Shown here piece by piece: positions 54,667-63,609 of a stretch of DNA of 64,000 nt. The position numbers and the translations under genes were made by a program. Source of the stretch: Candidatus Bathyarchaeota archaeon (GTDB lineage: Archaea; Thermoproteota; Bathyarchaeia; Bathyarchaeales; Bathycorpusculaceae). The notes under the pieces are model-generated. The model made no database searches. It had not been told where the DNA came from and saw only the letters and a program-made list of their open reading frames with translations. The stretch is from positions 558,001 to 622,000 of the forward strand of contig JAOZHT010000001.1 of the NCBI GenBank assembly GCA_026014735.1, given 5' to 3'. How positions within the stretch are numbered: position 1 is the stretch's first letter; the number at the start of each line of letters is the position of its first letter.

Positions 54667-55896
54667 TTGGATGAAGCCATACGAGCCATAATAACCATCT
54701 GTATCTTGGTATTCTCAGCCAAGGTCCTCGGTGAAGTCTTCGCCAAAATCAAAATCCCCGCTGTCCTAGGCGAACTTACAGCAGGCATGATCCTTGGACC
54801 CTACGCGTTAGGTGCAATCCTCACCGTTAACGGCTCACCGGTAATCGAGATAAACGAGATCGTGAAAGCTTTCGGGGAAATCGGCGGCATACTCATCCTC
54901 TTTGCAGCCGGCTTAGAGATGACCTTCTCAGACTTCCGAAAAGTCGGCGCCACAGGCTTCACCGTGGGCACGATGGGCGTGGTTGTTCCCTTCATTTTAG
55001 GCTATGGTTTATCTTCCCTGCTGGGTTTAGGTATGGAGGCGAGTTTAGTTGTTGGAGCATCGCTTGTCGCCACGAGCATCTCTATTACTGCGGTGGTGCT
55101 CCAGGAGCTTAAAAAAATCCAAACCCCCGAAGCCAAAGTCATCGTTAGCGCCGCCGTAGTCGATGACGTGCTGGGGTTAGCCATTTTAGGCGTCATCGTC
55201 TCATTCATATCGACCGCGGGCAGCATCCTAAACCCCCTCAGCATCGTAATCGTGATAGTCGAATCCCTTGCCATCTGGCTGGCTATGGTCGTTTCAGCCT
55301 CCCTGGTCATTCCAAAACTCATCAACTTAACTGCCTCTAAAGGAAAATCAGAGGAAACCGTCGAAGCCGCCGCGACCGCCTCCTGCTTTGGCGCCGCCGC
55401 CCTAGCAGCCTACATTGGCTTATCGCCCATAGTGGGTGCCTACGCAGCGGGGATGGCTATGGCGAGTTCCAAACGGATAGATAAAATCCGCCACTATAGC
55501 AAAAAAATCACAGTTATCTTCTCGCCTGTATTCTTCGCTTTGGCAGGTGCGGCATTTAACATTCAAAGCTTCCTCACAACGGATGTTTTCTTCTATGTGT
55601 TCTTCATAGCCTTAGTTATAGTGGCTGTCGTGGGTAAAGTTGTTGGCTGTGGGGGTTCAGCGGCGCTTTTTCTGCGGGATAAGGATAAGTCCCTTAAAGT
55701 GGGCATCGGCATGATTTCGCGGGGAGAGGTAGGTTTGATTATTGCAGGCGTTGCGGTTGCTTCGGGTGCGGTTACTCAGAGTATCTATTCAGCTATTATC
55801 GGTATGATTATGATCACGACGGTTATCACGCCGCTTCTGCTAAAAGTGGCATATGATAGATCATCCAGAAAAAAAGACGCGAATTCAGACGTTTGA
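54667..55896 (+). CDS. Na+/H+ antiporter (CPA2/NapA-like)
   Basis: A 409-residue cation:proton antiporter with about twelve helices and no cytoplasmic TrkA-N domain. The ion-binding pair is in VSAAVVDDVLGLAI; a DD pair marks electrogenic Na+/H+ exchangers. LGELTAGMILGPYALG is the family N-terminal helix. The start is TTG with a strong GGAGGGGAT ribosome site. It helps pH and sodium homeostasis. It lies between the nitrogen genes but has no visible tie to them. Confidence 0.9.
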   Translation: MDEAIRAIITICILVFSAKVLGEVFAKIKIPAVLGELTAGMILGPYALGAILTVNGSPVIEINEIVKAFGEIGGILILFAAGLEMTFSDFRKVGATGFTVGTMGVVVPFILGYGLSSLLGLGMEASLVVGASLVATSISITAVVLQELKKIQTPEAKVIVSAAVVDDVLGLAILGVIVSFISTAGSILNPLSIVIVIVESLAIWLAMVVSASLVIPKLINLTASKGKSEETVEAAATASCFGAAALAAYIGLSPIVGAYAAGMAMASSKRIDKIRHYSKKITVIFSPVFFALAGAAFNIQSFLTTDVFFYVFFIALVIVAVVGKVVGCGGSAALFLRDKDKSLKVGIGMISRGEVGLIIAGVAVASGAVTQSIYSAIIGMIMITTVITPLLLKVAYDRSSRKKDANSDV

Positions 55897-56176
55897 TCCC
55901 TACCAAATTTGATGTAGGGATTAGCTTGCGGGTAAGAAAGCTGAGTTTTTAGTTTACATTTGACTATTTAATGAAGAACATGGTGCCTTTTAGAGGCGCC
56001 TGTTCCTTTGGATCCTAGTCTCTTGTCTGTTTGATTTTTTGATTGGTTGGCTTCTGTTTGTTTGTTGGTATTTTTGGCGGTCTTTTGGATGTTTTTTTAG
56101 TTTGTGTTTGTTTGCTTTGCTTCCTTTGAATGAATGCTTTGTTTTCAATCGTTTTTCTGGATATCTATTTAGTAAA
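55897..56176. other. Intergenic stretch before amt-2
   Basis: A T-rich, G/T-rich 280-base stretch with no credible frame on either strand. Tracts of T at 56035-56040 and 56093-56098 could end the antiporter transcript. Nothing else is seen. Confidence 0.4.
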
Positions 56177-56212
56177 TTGATTATAATACAATCAAACGGA
56201 TAGTTTTAAATA
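56177..56212 (+). promoter_or_regulatory. Inverted repeat and TATA box of amt-2
   Basis: TTGATT-ATAATAC-AATCAA (56177-56195) is an inverted repeat ahead of TTTTAAATA (56204-56212). The box and flanks (TAGTTTTAAATAGT) match those before the Lrp gene (51719-51732). The operator differs from that of amt-1. Confidence 0.55.
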
Positions 56213-56278
56213 GTTGTATGTAATACATGCACAGATATTACCAGAAAAAGTAAACAAGTGTCAAGAGGAAAATGAAAA

Positions 56279-57571
56279 ATGGCATCAGGAGATATAGCTT
56301 GGATAATAACTGCAACAGCCTTAGTCATGTTAATGACCCCCGCATTAGGATTCTTCTACGGAGGCCTAGTCCGCAAAAAGAACCTGGTATCGACAATCAT
56401 ACAGTGCTTCGTCATATTCGCAGTCATAAGTCTAGTCTGGGCACTCTGGGGCTACAGCCTAGTCTTCGGAGAATCCATCGGCGGCTTCATCGGCTTCAAC
56501 CCCAGCCTGCTGGGCATGGGAGGCCTGACCATAAGCTACGTGAACCCGGTACTGGCACCTGAAATACCTGAATTGCTCTTCTTTGCTTTCCAACTCAAGT
56601 TCGCCGCCATCACTCCCGCACTCATCATCGGTGCCTGCGCGGAACGCATACGCTTCAAGTCACTACTAGTATTCATGGTCCTTTGGTCAACTCTCATCTA
56701 TGTCCCCATCGCACATTGGGTCTGGAACCCCGACGGCTGGCTAAAAGGCATCGGAGCCATAGACTTCGCCGGCGGCATCGTGGTACACGTCGCCGCAGGC
56801 ATCTCTGCTCTCGCTGCCGCATTGGTCGTGGGTCGACGAAAAGGCGAAGGCTGCCCAACCAACGGAGGCGGAGGCTCGATTCCATGGAAAAGCGCCATGG
56901 CAAAGCTGGATGCGCCACCCCCAACCTTCAAACCCACCAACATCCCCTACGTGCTGCTCGGAGCCGCTCTGCTGTGGTTTGGCTGGTTTGGCTTCAACGC
57001 TGGCAGCTCGCTTGCCGCAAACGATCTAGCTGTCTCAGCTCTGGTCACCACCAACCTTGCAGCTGCAGGAGCCGCTGTAAGCTGGATGTTAACTGACTGG
57101 GTCGTTAAAGGTAAGCCCTCTGCAGTCGGCATCGCCATCGGCGCAGTGGTTGGCTTAGTCGCCATCACTCCGGCAGCTGGATTCGTCAGTGTCCCAGCAG
57201 CGATGATTATCGGCTTATCCGCTGGTGTCATCTCTAACCTGGTGGCTAACTGGCGGGCAGGCAGATCAAGAATCGACGACACCCTCGACGTGTTCGCGTG
57301 CCATGGCGTTGGCGGCCTTTGGGGCTCCATCGCAACAGGCATCTTTGCGTCCGCAGCGATCGGCGGCGTCAACGGCTTGATCTTCGGCAACGTAGGCCAG
57401 TTGGTTGCGCAGCTTGAGGCTCTCGCGGTGGTTGTGCCGTTTGCGTTCTTCGGCTCATATGCCCTGCTTAGGGTCGTGAACGTGTTCTCGCCGCTGCGTG
57501 TGAGTGAGAAGGCTGAGGATGCAGGCTTGGACCTTAGTGAACACGGCGAAGAAGCCTACCAGCTTGATTAG
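56279..57571 (+). CDS. amt: Ammonium transporter 2 (Amt family)
   Basis: A 430-residue Amt channel, closely similar to amt-3. Start MASGDIAWIITATALVMLMT; FYGGLVRKKNLVSTIIQCF and FAFQLKFAAITPALIIGACA are in the usual places. The twin His are in FAGGIVVHVAAGIS and FACHGVGGLWGSI. The C-terminal tail AGLDLSEHGEEAYQLD is the canonical region that meets PII (GlnK) proteins, none of which is encoded here. A loop insert near 190-215 (KGEGCPTNGGGGSIP) is longer than in amt-1. Confidence 0.95.
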   Translation: MASGDIAWIITATALVMLMTPALGFFYGGLVRKKNLVSTIIQCFVIFAVISLVWALWGYSLVFGESIGGFIGFNPSLLGMGGLTISYVNPVLAPEIPELLFFAFQLKFAAITPALIIGACAERIRFKSLLVFMVLWSTLIYVPIAHWVWNPDGWLKGIGAIDFAGGIVVHVAAGISALAAALVVGRRKGEGCPTNGGGGSIPWKSAMAKLDAPPPTFKPTNIPYVLLGAALLWFGWFGFNAGSSLAANDLAVSALVTTNLAAAGAAVSWMLTDWVVKGKPSAVGIAIGAVVGLVAITPAAGFVSVPAAMIIGLSAGVISNLVANWRAGRSRIDDTLDVFACHGVGGLWGSIATGIFASAAIGGVNGLIFGNVGQLVAQLEALAVVVPFAFFGSYALLRVVNVFSPLRVSEKAEDAGLDLSEHGEEAYQLD

Positions 57572-57581
57572 GGCGTTTAGC

Positions 57582-57605
57582 CCTTCTATTTTTCCTTTTT
57601 TATTT
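57582..57605 (+). terminator. T-rich terminator after amt-2
   Basis: CTTCTATTTTTCCTTTTTTATTTT follows the stop closely. Confidence 0.5.
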
Positions 57606-57941
57606 TGCGATTCTTTTTGGCATTTCTTGATGAAGTGTATTTGGGTAATTTTTTGTAGTAGGTTCTTTGTCCGTGTTATCCCAATGAAGTTTAACCTCAG
57701 TCAATTGGTTTTGTAGGCATTTCTCTGTTTTTGCTACTGTTTATTTGGCTGCTTTTGGTGAATTTTTTGGACATTCATGCTGTCGAATGGCTTCAAGCCT
57801 TGATTTATAGTATGTTTGTATTGCTAATTAGTCTATACTTGGACGTTTATCAAAAATTGTGAACATATGCCTTGCGAATGTATAGTTTATATATTAGTTT
57901 GAACAAACCACAGCAATAACAAGCAGTAAACGGGGAAACAG
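57606..57941. other. Intergenic stretch before amt-3
   Basis: No gene is seen. A TATA-like AGTTTATATATTA (57884-57896) lies ~50 bases before the amt-3 ATG. A degenerate relative of the amt-1 palindrome, TTATCAAAAATTGTGAA (57847-57863), lies upstream of it (about 12 of 17 bases match). A short frame at 57504-57716 is not convincing. Confidence 0.45.
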
Positions 57942-59234
57942 ATGGAGAACGCAGCAGACATCGCTTGGCTATTGATGTCCACGGCATTAGTTATGCTCAT
58001 GACCCCCGCCTTGGCCTTCTTCTACGGCGGGTTAGTGCGCAGAAAAAACCTCGTCTCCACCCTAGTGCAATGCATCATAATCTTTGCAGTCGTAAGCCTC
58101 GTTTGGTTTTTCTGGGGATACAGCCTCGTTTTTGGATCCAGCGTCGGCGGCGTCATCGGCAACCTGTCTCTGGTAGGATTAAACGGCTTAACCATAAGCC
58201 ACATAAACTCCCTCTACGCCCCGCAGATCCCCGAAGTGCTCTTCTTTGCTTTCCAACTCAAGTTCGCCGCGATTACCCCAGCACTCATCATCGGCGCTTG
58301 CGCGGAACGCATACGCTTCAAGTCACTGTTAGTCTTTGTTGTTCTCTGGTCAACCTTCATTTACTCACCCATAGCCCACTGGGTCTGGAACGCAGACGGC
58401 TGGCTGCACGTTTTGGGTGCAATGGACTTTGCAGGCGGCATAGTCGTGCATGTCGCGGCTGGGCTATCTGCTTTGGCGGCAGCGCTTATAGTTGGTAGAC
58501 GAACCGGTTGCGTTTACTGGAAAGACCAGCTTAAAGCACTTAACCGTCAAGCCCCCACCCCCTCAGCGCCCGCCTTGGGAACAGAATTTAAACCCACCAA
58601 CATCCCCTACGTTATACTGGGCGCTGGGCTACTGTGGTTTGGCTGGTTTGGCTTTAACGGCGGCAGCGCATTGGCAGCTGATAACATCGCGGTTTCCGCT
58701 GTTATCGCAACTAACTTGGCTGCGGCTGCGGCGGCGGTCAGCTGGATGATTCTGGATTGGGTAATCAAGGGTAAGCCTTCCGCGATCGGCATCTCTGTGG
58801 GTGCTGTCTCCGGTATGGCGGCGGTCACAGCTGCAGCCGGCTACATTAACTTCACCGCGGCAGTCATCATAGGCTTGGCAGCGGGCATAATCTCTAATTT
58901 AGTGGCAAACTGGCGGGCCGGACGCAGCCGCATCGACGACACACTTGACGTGTTTGCATGCCATGGCATCGGCGGCATAATCGGCGCCGTAGCAGTGGGT
59001 CTGTTTGCAACCGCCGCAGTGAACCCTGCGGTCCAGGGATTATTCTACGGTAACCCCGCTCAATTGGGCATTCAGGCACTTGCGGTGGTGGTGGTTGCGG
59101 CATTCGCGTTCTTCGGCTCTTATTTGCTGCTGAAACTAGTTGATTTGTTCTCGCCTCTACGCGTTAGCGCCAAAGAGGAAGACGAAGGCCTAGACCTAAG
59201 CCAACACGGCGAAGAAGCCTACCACCTAAACTAG
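57942..59234 (+). CDS. amt: Ammonium transporter 3 (Amt family)
   Basis: A 430-residue paralogue of amt-2 with the same landmarks: MENAADIAWLLMSTALVMLM, FYGGLVRRKNLVSTLVQCI, twin His in FAGGIVVHVAAGLS and FACHGIGGIIGAV, and the tail EGLDLSQHGEEAYHLN. The conserved 30-residue blocks and equal length show a recent duplication with amt-2. GGGGAAAC before the ATG is the ribosome site. Promoter elements differ, so the two may work at different ammonium levels. Confidence 0.95.
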   Translation: MENAADIAWLLMSTALVMLMTPALAFFYGGLVRRKNLVSTLVQCIIIFAVVSLVWFFWGYSLVFGSSVGGVIGNLSLVGLNGLTISHINSLYAPQIPEVLFFAFQLKFAAITPALIIGACAERIRFKSLLVFVVLWSTFIYSPIAHWVWNADGWLHVLGAMDFAGGIVVHVAAGLSALAAALIVGRRTGCVYWKDQLKALNRQAPTPSAPALGTEFKPTNIPYVILGAGLLWFGWFGFNGGSALAADNIAVSAVIATNLAAAAAAVSWMILDWVIKGKPSAIGISVGAVSGMAAVTAAAGYINFTAAVIIGLAAGIISNLVANWRAGRSRIDDTLDVFACHGIGGIIGAVAVGLFATAAVNPAVQGLFYGNPAQLGIQALAVVVVAAFAFFGSYLLLKLVDLFSPLRVSAKEEDEGLDLSQHGEEAYHLN

Positions 59235-59342
59235 CAGACCCAACTGTTTCTTTGACCTACGCAACAAATTGTAGAATCGGCGAAGAGACTATCCCTAAAA
59301 GACTGAGAGGTGCTTTTTGGGTTGTGTGGCGGCTTATTGCTG

Positions 59343-59381
59343 CTTTATATAGAGGGGGGAGGTAGTGGTTGAGCAGCAGAG
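59343..59381 (+). repeat. Single-unit relative of the intergenic repeat
   Basis: CTTTATATAGAGGGGGGAGG then TTGAGCAGCAGAG matches the box, six-G run and AGCAGCAG end of the units at 19011 and 19064. TAGAGGGGGGA is shared exactly with unit two. It overlaps the 3' end of the convergent DUF72 gene, whose last codons lie inside the G run. Confidence 0.6.
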
Positions 59382-60109
59382 ACATAGCGTTTTAGGGTTT
59401 GGCAATTTGCTGGAGCGTAGGCGTTGATGTCGTTGTTGAAGTAGCACAATACCTTCTGCGGGTTTAGCAGGCGAATTCTATTTGCCCACTTCTGCAACTC
59501 AGCGTCCGGGTAGTTGCCTCCATACCAGCCGTCTACACCGTGAAAACGAACATAGAGCCCTCCGTTGGTCTGCACTATTTCATCAGGCAGATCCGTGACG
59601 GAGACACTGCAGAAGAGAAGTTGGTGCCTATCCAGAAAATCGTAGACTTCCCGGCTCCACCAGCTCCGATGACGAAACTCCAACGCGTTAAGCACCGAAG
59701 TATCCATCTGGTCCGCGATTGTTTCAAGAAGCGCCATGTCTTTTTGGATAGAGGGCGGCAACTGGAAGAGCACGCATAGCAGCTTCTCATCGAGGAGATG
59801 GGCGAGTCTGTAGAAGGTTTCTGTAAGCTGGGGGGTGCCGCGGAATCTGCGGGTGTGGGTGATGGCGCGGTTTGCTTTTAGGGTGAAGCGGAAATCAGCG
59901 GGGGTTCTCTGTTTCCAGGATAGCAGCAGCTTCTCGGTTGGGTAGCGGTAGAAGGTGTTGTTGATTTCCAGCGTGTTAAATTGGTCCGCGTAGAATTCTA
60001 GCCATTTAGCTTTAGCTAATTCGGTGGGGTAGAACCTGCCGCGCCAGTGGTTATAGTAGAAGCCTGAGCAGCCCAGAAAAAAACCAGTAGCCACGCAATG
60101 CCGCTCCAC
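59345..60109 (-). CDS. DUF72-family protein (YecE-like)
   Basis: A 254-residue TIM-barrel protein of the DUF72/YecE family. Start GFFLGCSGFYYNHWRGRFYP, then TLEINNTFYRYPTEK, and the RFHGVDGWYGGNYPD segment are family marks. The catalytic function is not known. The C terminus PLPPPSI is encoded inside the repeat unit at 59343-59381. It is divergent from the small protein at 60261. Confidence 0.9.
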   Translation of the reverse strand: MERHCVATGFFLGCSGFYYNHWRGRFYPTELAKAKWLEFYADQFNTLEINNTFYRYPTEKLLLSWKQRTPADFRFTLKANRAITHTRRFRGTPQLTETFYRLAHLLDEKLLCVLFQLPPSIQKDMALLETIADQMDTSVLNALEFRHRSWWSREVYDFLDRHQLLFCSVSVTDLPDEIVQTNGGLYVRFHGVDGWYGGNYPDAELQKWANRIRLLNPQKVLCYFNNDINAYAPANCQTLKRYVSAAQPLPPPSI

Positions 60110-60260
60110 GGCAGGAGACTGCGCCGAGCTAATAGGAGTTTGTGGTCGCCAAACGCAGCTACAGCAACTTCACTTTCACCGACCCCTCCCCGCCTGCGGC
60201 GTGACGCTTGGGCAGCCCCCTTAAAAGCAGTTCCAGCATAAACGCTGCATGTGAAACAGA

Positions 60261-60467
60261 ATGACTCAGACACAAACCACCGTAGAACAGGAAATGCTCC
60301 TATCGTTAACTCTGCATAATTTCCCAGCGGAGATGCTGCGGGAGTTTGCCAAGAACGTTGTGAAGCCCTACTTTAATGGTAACTTAAACGAAGCCATCCG
60401 CTGCCTAATGCAGAAGGCAGTAGAGGAAGAAACGCTGGTTAATCACGCCATAAGAAAAAACCCATAA
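60261..60467 (+). CDS. Small helical protein, unknown
   Basis: A 68-residue acidic protein with two helices (LSLTLHNFPAEMLREFAKNV and LNEAIRCLMQKAVEEETLVN). A ribbon-helix-helix or antitoxin-like fold is possible but not shown. It lies 68 bases before the old-yellow-enzyme gene in the same direction. Confidence 0.6.
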   Translation: MTQTQTTVEQEMLLSLTLHNFPAEMLREFAKNVVKPYFNGNLNEAIRCLMQKAVEEETLVNHAIRKNP

Positions 60468-60535
60468 ACATTTTTGGGCTGTACAGACCAAGTTCTTATA
60501 TTCTCCAAAGATGCCATATCTGCTTCGGTGTACAT

Positions 60536-61510
60536 TTGCCTGGACTCTTAACGCCGCTAACGGTTAGAGGCATCACGTTGCGTAACCGTATAGTGTATCC
60601 TCCGATGCAGTCGGGCAGAGCCAGCTTTTTAGGCGAAGTCACCAATAGACTCGTCAACTTCTACGTTCGCCGCTCCGCGTACGTGGGCTTGCCGATTGTG
60701 GAGCACGCCTATGTTTCAGCGCTGGGTAAGATTGGGCCCCGGCAGCTAGGCATCTACAGTGACGCACTCATCGGCGGCTACGAAAAGCTTGTAAAGGGCC
60801 TTCACTCAGTGGGCGCCCCCGCGGTAGTGCAGATAAGCCATGCTGGAGCGGTTGCAACCAAAAAAGTCATCGGAGAAAAACCCGTTGGGCCCTCCGAGCG
60901 GGAAAAAAGCCGTATGCTCGAAAAAACCGAGTTGCAGGAGTTAGCAGAGGACTATGGGCTTGCCGCGGACCGCGCTGTTAAAGCTGGTTTTGACGGAGTA
61001 GAGCTTCATGGCGCCCATGCCTATTTGCTCAACCAGTTCTTTACGCCGCTGCTGAATAAGCGCATCGACGAGTTCGGGGGGTCGCTGGAGAATCGGATGC
61101 GGTTTCCTCTGATGGTCGTTGAGAAGGTGCGTAGGCGCATGGGCGGGGGGCTGCTGCTGTATCGTTTAGGAGCAGATGATTTGGCGCCGATGGGGACGCA
61201 TATTGAGGAGGCGGTGGAGTTTGCTAAGTGCCTTGAGGCGGCGGGCGTGGATATTCTTGATGTTTCGGGGGGTATGTGTGGGGCGATGCCTAAGCAGCTT
61301 AAGGATGTGACGGGCTACTTTGTTGGGCAAGCAGCTGCAGTTAAAGCCGCGGTAGGGGTGCCTGTAGTTGGCGTCGGCGGCATATCCGACCCTGTCTATG
61401 CGGATGATTTGGTGCAGGCAGGTAAGGTGGATTTAGTGGCGGTTGGGCGGGCGCTTTGGCATAATCCCCTCTGGGCGCAAAACGCGGCTGAAGCCCTCGC
61501 AATCCGCTAG
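60536..61510 (+). CDS. Old-yellow-enzyme family NAD(P)H:flavin oxidoreductase
   Basis: A 324-residue FMN TIM-barrel enzyme that reduces activated double bonds or other substrates. FMN contacts are in RIVYPPMQSGRAS; the active-site His pair is ELHGAHAYLLNQFFTPLLNK; SLENRMRFPL is the family GGSLENR segment. The C-terminal phosphate loop VPVVGVGGISD and VAVGRALWHNP closes the barrel. The short single-domain form lacks the Fe-S/FAD parts of dienoyl-CoA reductases. The start is TTG. It overlaps the convergent TrmB-PAS gene by four bases. Confidence 0.9.
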   Translation: MPGLLTPLTVRGITLRNRIVYPPMQSGRASFLGEVTNRLVNFYVRRSAYVGLPIVEHAYVSALGKIGPRQLGIYSDALIGGYEKLVKGLHSVGAPAVVQISHAGAVATKKVIGEKPVGPSEREKSRMLEKTELQELAEDYGLAADRAVKAGFDGVELHGAHAYLLNQFFTPLLNKRIDEFGGSLENRMRFPLMVVEKVRRRMGGGLLLYRLGADDLAPMGTHIEEAVEFAKCLEAAGVDILDVSGGMCGAMPKQLKDVTGYFVGQAAAVKAAVGVPVVGVGGISDPVYADDLVQAGKVDLVAVGRALWHNPLWAQNAAEALAIR

Positions 61511-63450
61511 TTGGCGGCTGATTTTTCACAGGCCAGGTCACGTATTATCAGCGCAAAGGTGCCTTTTTCGGGGGAGTAAGCGCAAACCGACAGGTGCATG
61601 TTCAGAGGCTTGAATGTGAACTGCAAATCCTCTGATTTTCCAGTTAACCCGACCCTACCAAGAGTCTCTAAAAGCTCCGGGTGGATTTTGCCGAAATCTG
61701 GAAAAACATCGCTTGCCTTTTTGCCCAGTATGGCTTCCTTGGTTAATTGAGTGCTTTTCTGGAACGCATCGTTGACCTCAAGAAAAACAAAATCTGCAGG
61801 CATTCCCTTATCGTCAACGATTATCCGGCCGTAAATGAAGCCTTCTGAAATGTAGGCGAGCAATGCATGATGGTTTTCTGCGATTTTCTGCAGAGCTAAC
61901 TGCGCACGTTTTCTTTCAGTGATGTCTATGAGGATAACGTAGGCGCGGTCGAGTTCTTGGTTGGTAAAAGTTAGCCTTGCATTAACAGTTACCCATCGTT
62001 TACTTCCCTCTTTGGTTAAGATTCCAAATTCCACTTCTTCGGGTACACGTTCACCAAGCCAGCTTTTCCTAATTATTTCCTGAAACCGCATCTTGCTATC
62101 GTCGTCTAGCAGGTCAAATGGGTTCATGGATAGAAATTCTTCTTTAGAGTAACCAGAGGCTTTACACATGAAATCATTGACACTTAGAAAATGCATTGTT
62201 TTGCAATCTATTTCAAAGAAGCCTATCGGCGATTGCGTGGTGAGGTACTCATATTTTCCTTGTGTTTCCTTTAGGGCTTTTTGCGCCGTTTTTAGCTCCG
62301 TTACATCCTCCAGAATAATTGCAAAATGCCCATGTTCTAGGCTGTAAACAAGTATAGATACAGTTCGACCGGTTGCTAGAAAAAATTGTTCAGCTTTGAA
62401 GGGCTTTCCTGAAAAGACGGCTTCACCGGTTTTTTTTATTATTTCAGGCAGAAATTTCTGGACGGACGCTGGAAGACTCTTAGTGGCTTTTTTACCCATA
62501 ATGGTTTGGGATAGCCCTGTAATTTTTAGGAAGGCAAGGTTCGCGTCAAGGATTATGAAATCTTCAGGTTGGCCATCTTCTCCGAATACCAATCGGTTAT
62601 ATGAGAATCCGACGGTTGTATTTGGAAGAAGACCTTCGATTTGGCGGCTGCTTTGAGGGGGCTGATTTTGTGTGTCGACTGTAGTTAACCATTTTGAATT
62701 GAAATAGTTTTGCCCTAGCTCTGTTACGCTGGGGTTGCTGGAGAGGACCGCGAAGGGATTAGTCATACGGTAAATTTCAGGGTTAGTTATCACTATTTCT
62801 TTTCCATCGTATATTCTAAGCCAAACGTTGGGGGCATCGTCGATGTGTCGGATGTCAAAGTTTGGGTGGTTTTTGATGGCGGTATACTGTTTGGTTGCAT
62901 TTTGATTGTTAGGGTGATTGGTTATTATTCTGATGTGGACGCCTCTGTTTAGGGCTTCTGAAATATCCGAATAAGCAGTTATCCACTGTTGCAGCCTATG
63001 CCAAGAAACCACTATGAATGCGCTGTCTTGGGTATTCTCAAGTAAGCCCCGAATTTTGTTATTGATGGCTTCTTTTCCTCTGATCACAATAAACTGTCCG
63101 GGTCCACCATTTTCATTTGTGACCTTTTTATCGAACAATTTTACAAGCTCAACTGACCGCTCTGACAAGTTAAGTTCTTGTTTTCTGCGGCGGGTTTGCA
63201 GGGTTTCTATGGCGTTTGTTATGTGTACGGGGCGGTATTTCGTTGGGGTGGTTATTATTTTTTCTGCCAGTCCAATTTCGAGTAGTGCCGCTATTGCGCG
63301 GTAGGTGTCTGGGCGCGCTACCTCTGAGGCGCCTGAGATTTCTTTAATGGAGCCGGTGCCTAGGTGTAGGAGGGCAAGGTAGATTTTTGCCTGTGCGTTA
63401 CTTAATCCGTAGTCTATGAGTGTTTGGATGTTTCTTTCTTCGCCGTACAT
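61507..63450 (-). CDS. TrmB-type regulator fused to PAS domains
   Basis: A 647-residue cytoplasmic protein. An N-terminal TrmB winged helix (~8-75, LSNAQAKIYLALLHLGTGSI and VARPDTYRAIAALLEIGLAE) is followed by a TrmB-like effector part (~110-255; HRLQQWITAY, IRIITNHPN). Three PAS units follow at ~270-400, ~410-525 and ~535-640. ITERKRAQ and VTELKTAQKALKE are typical PAS linkers. There is no kinase domain. It probably binds DNA in answer to small ligands, redox or light. It is divergent from the Lrp gene at 63610. Confidence 0.88.
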   Translation of the reverse strand: MYGEERNIQTLIDYGLSNAQAKIYLALLHLGTGSIKEISGASEVARPDTYRAIAALLEIGLAEKIITTPTKYRPVHITNAIETLQTRRRKQELNLSERSVELVKLFDKKVTNENGGPGQFIVIRGKEAINNKIRGLLENTQDSAFIVVSWHRLQQWITAYSDISEALNRGVHIRIITNHPNNQNATKQYTAIKNHPNFDIRHIDDAPNVWLRIYDGKEIVITNPEIYRMTNPFAVLSSNPSVTELGQNYFNSKWLTTVDTQNQPPQSSRQIEGLLPNTTVGFSYNRLVFGEDGQPEDFIILDANLAFLKITGLSQTIMGKKATKSLPASVQKFLPEIIKKTGEAVFSGKPFKAEQFFLATGRTVSILVYSLEHGHFAIILEDVTELKTAQKALKETQGKYEYLTTQSPIGFFEIDCKTMHFLSVNDFMCKASGYSKEEFLSMNPFDLLDDDSKMRFQEIIRKSWLGERVPEEVEFGILTKEGSKRWVTVNARLTFTNQELDRAYVILIDITERKRAQLALQKIAENHHALLAYISEGFIYGRIIVDDKGMPADFVFLEVNDAFQKSTQLTKEAILGKKASDVFPDFGKIHPELLETLGRVGLTGKSEDLQFTFKPLNMHLSVCAYSPEKGTFALIIRDLACEKSAAN

Positions 63451-63544
63451 TGCTGATTAACCCTGTTTTTTTGCTGATAAGCCTTTAGGTGGGGTTAGAA
63501 AAATTTTGTAGGTTGTGCAAAGTTATCATCCATTATTTAACTGC

Positions 63545-63576
63545 TGGTAGAACCGCTACCACCAAAATCTTATAAG
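63545..63576 (+). promoter_or_regulatory. Inverted repeat and TATA box of the edge Lrp gene
   Basis: TGGTAG-AACCG-CTACCA (63545-63561) precedes CTTATAAG (63569-63576). It could control the Lrp gene, the divergent TrmB-PAS gene, or both. Confidence 0.45.
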
Positions 63577-63609
63577 CAATGCAGATCATATTCTGATTCT
63601 GAGGCAGCA

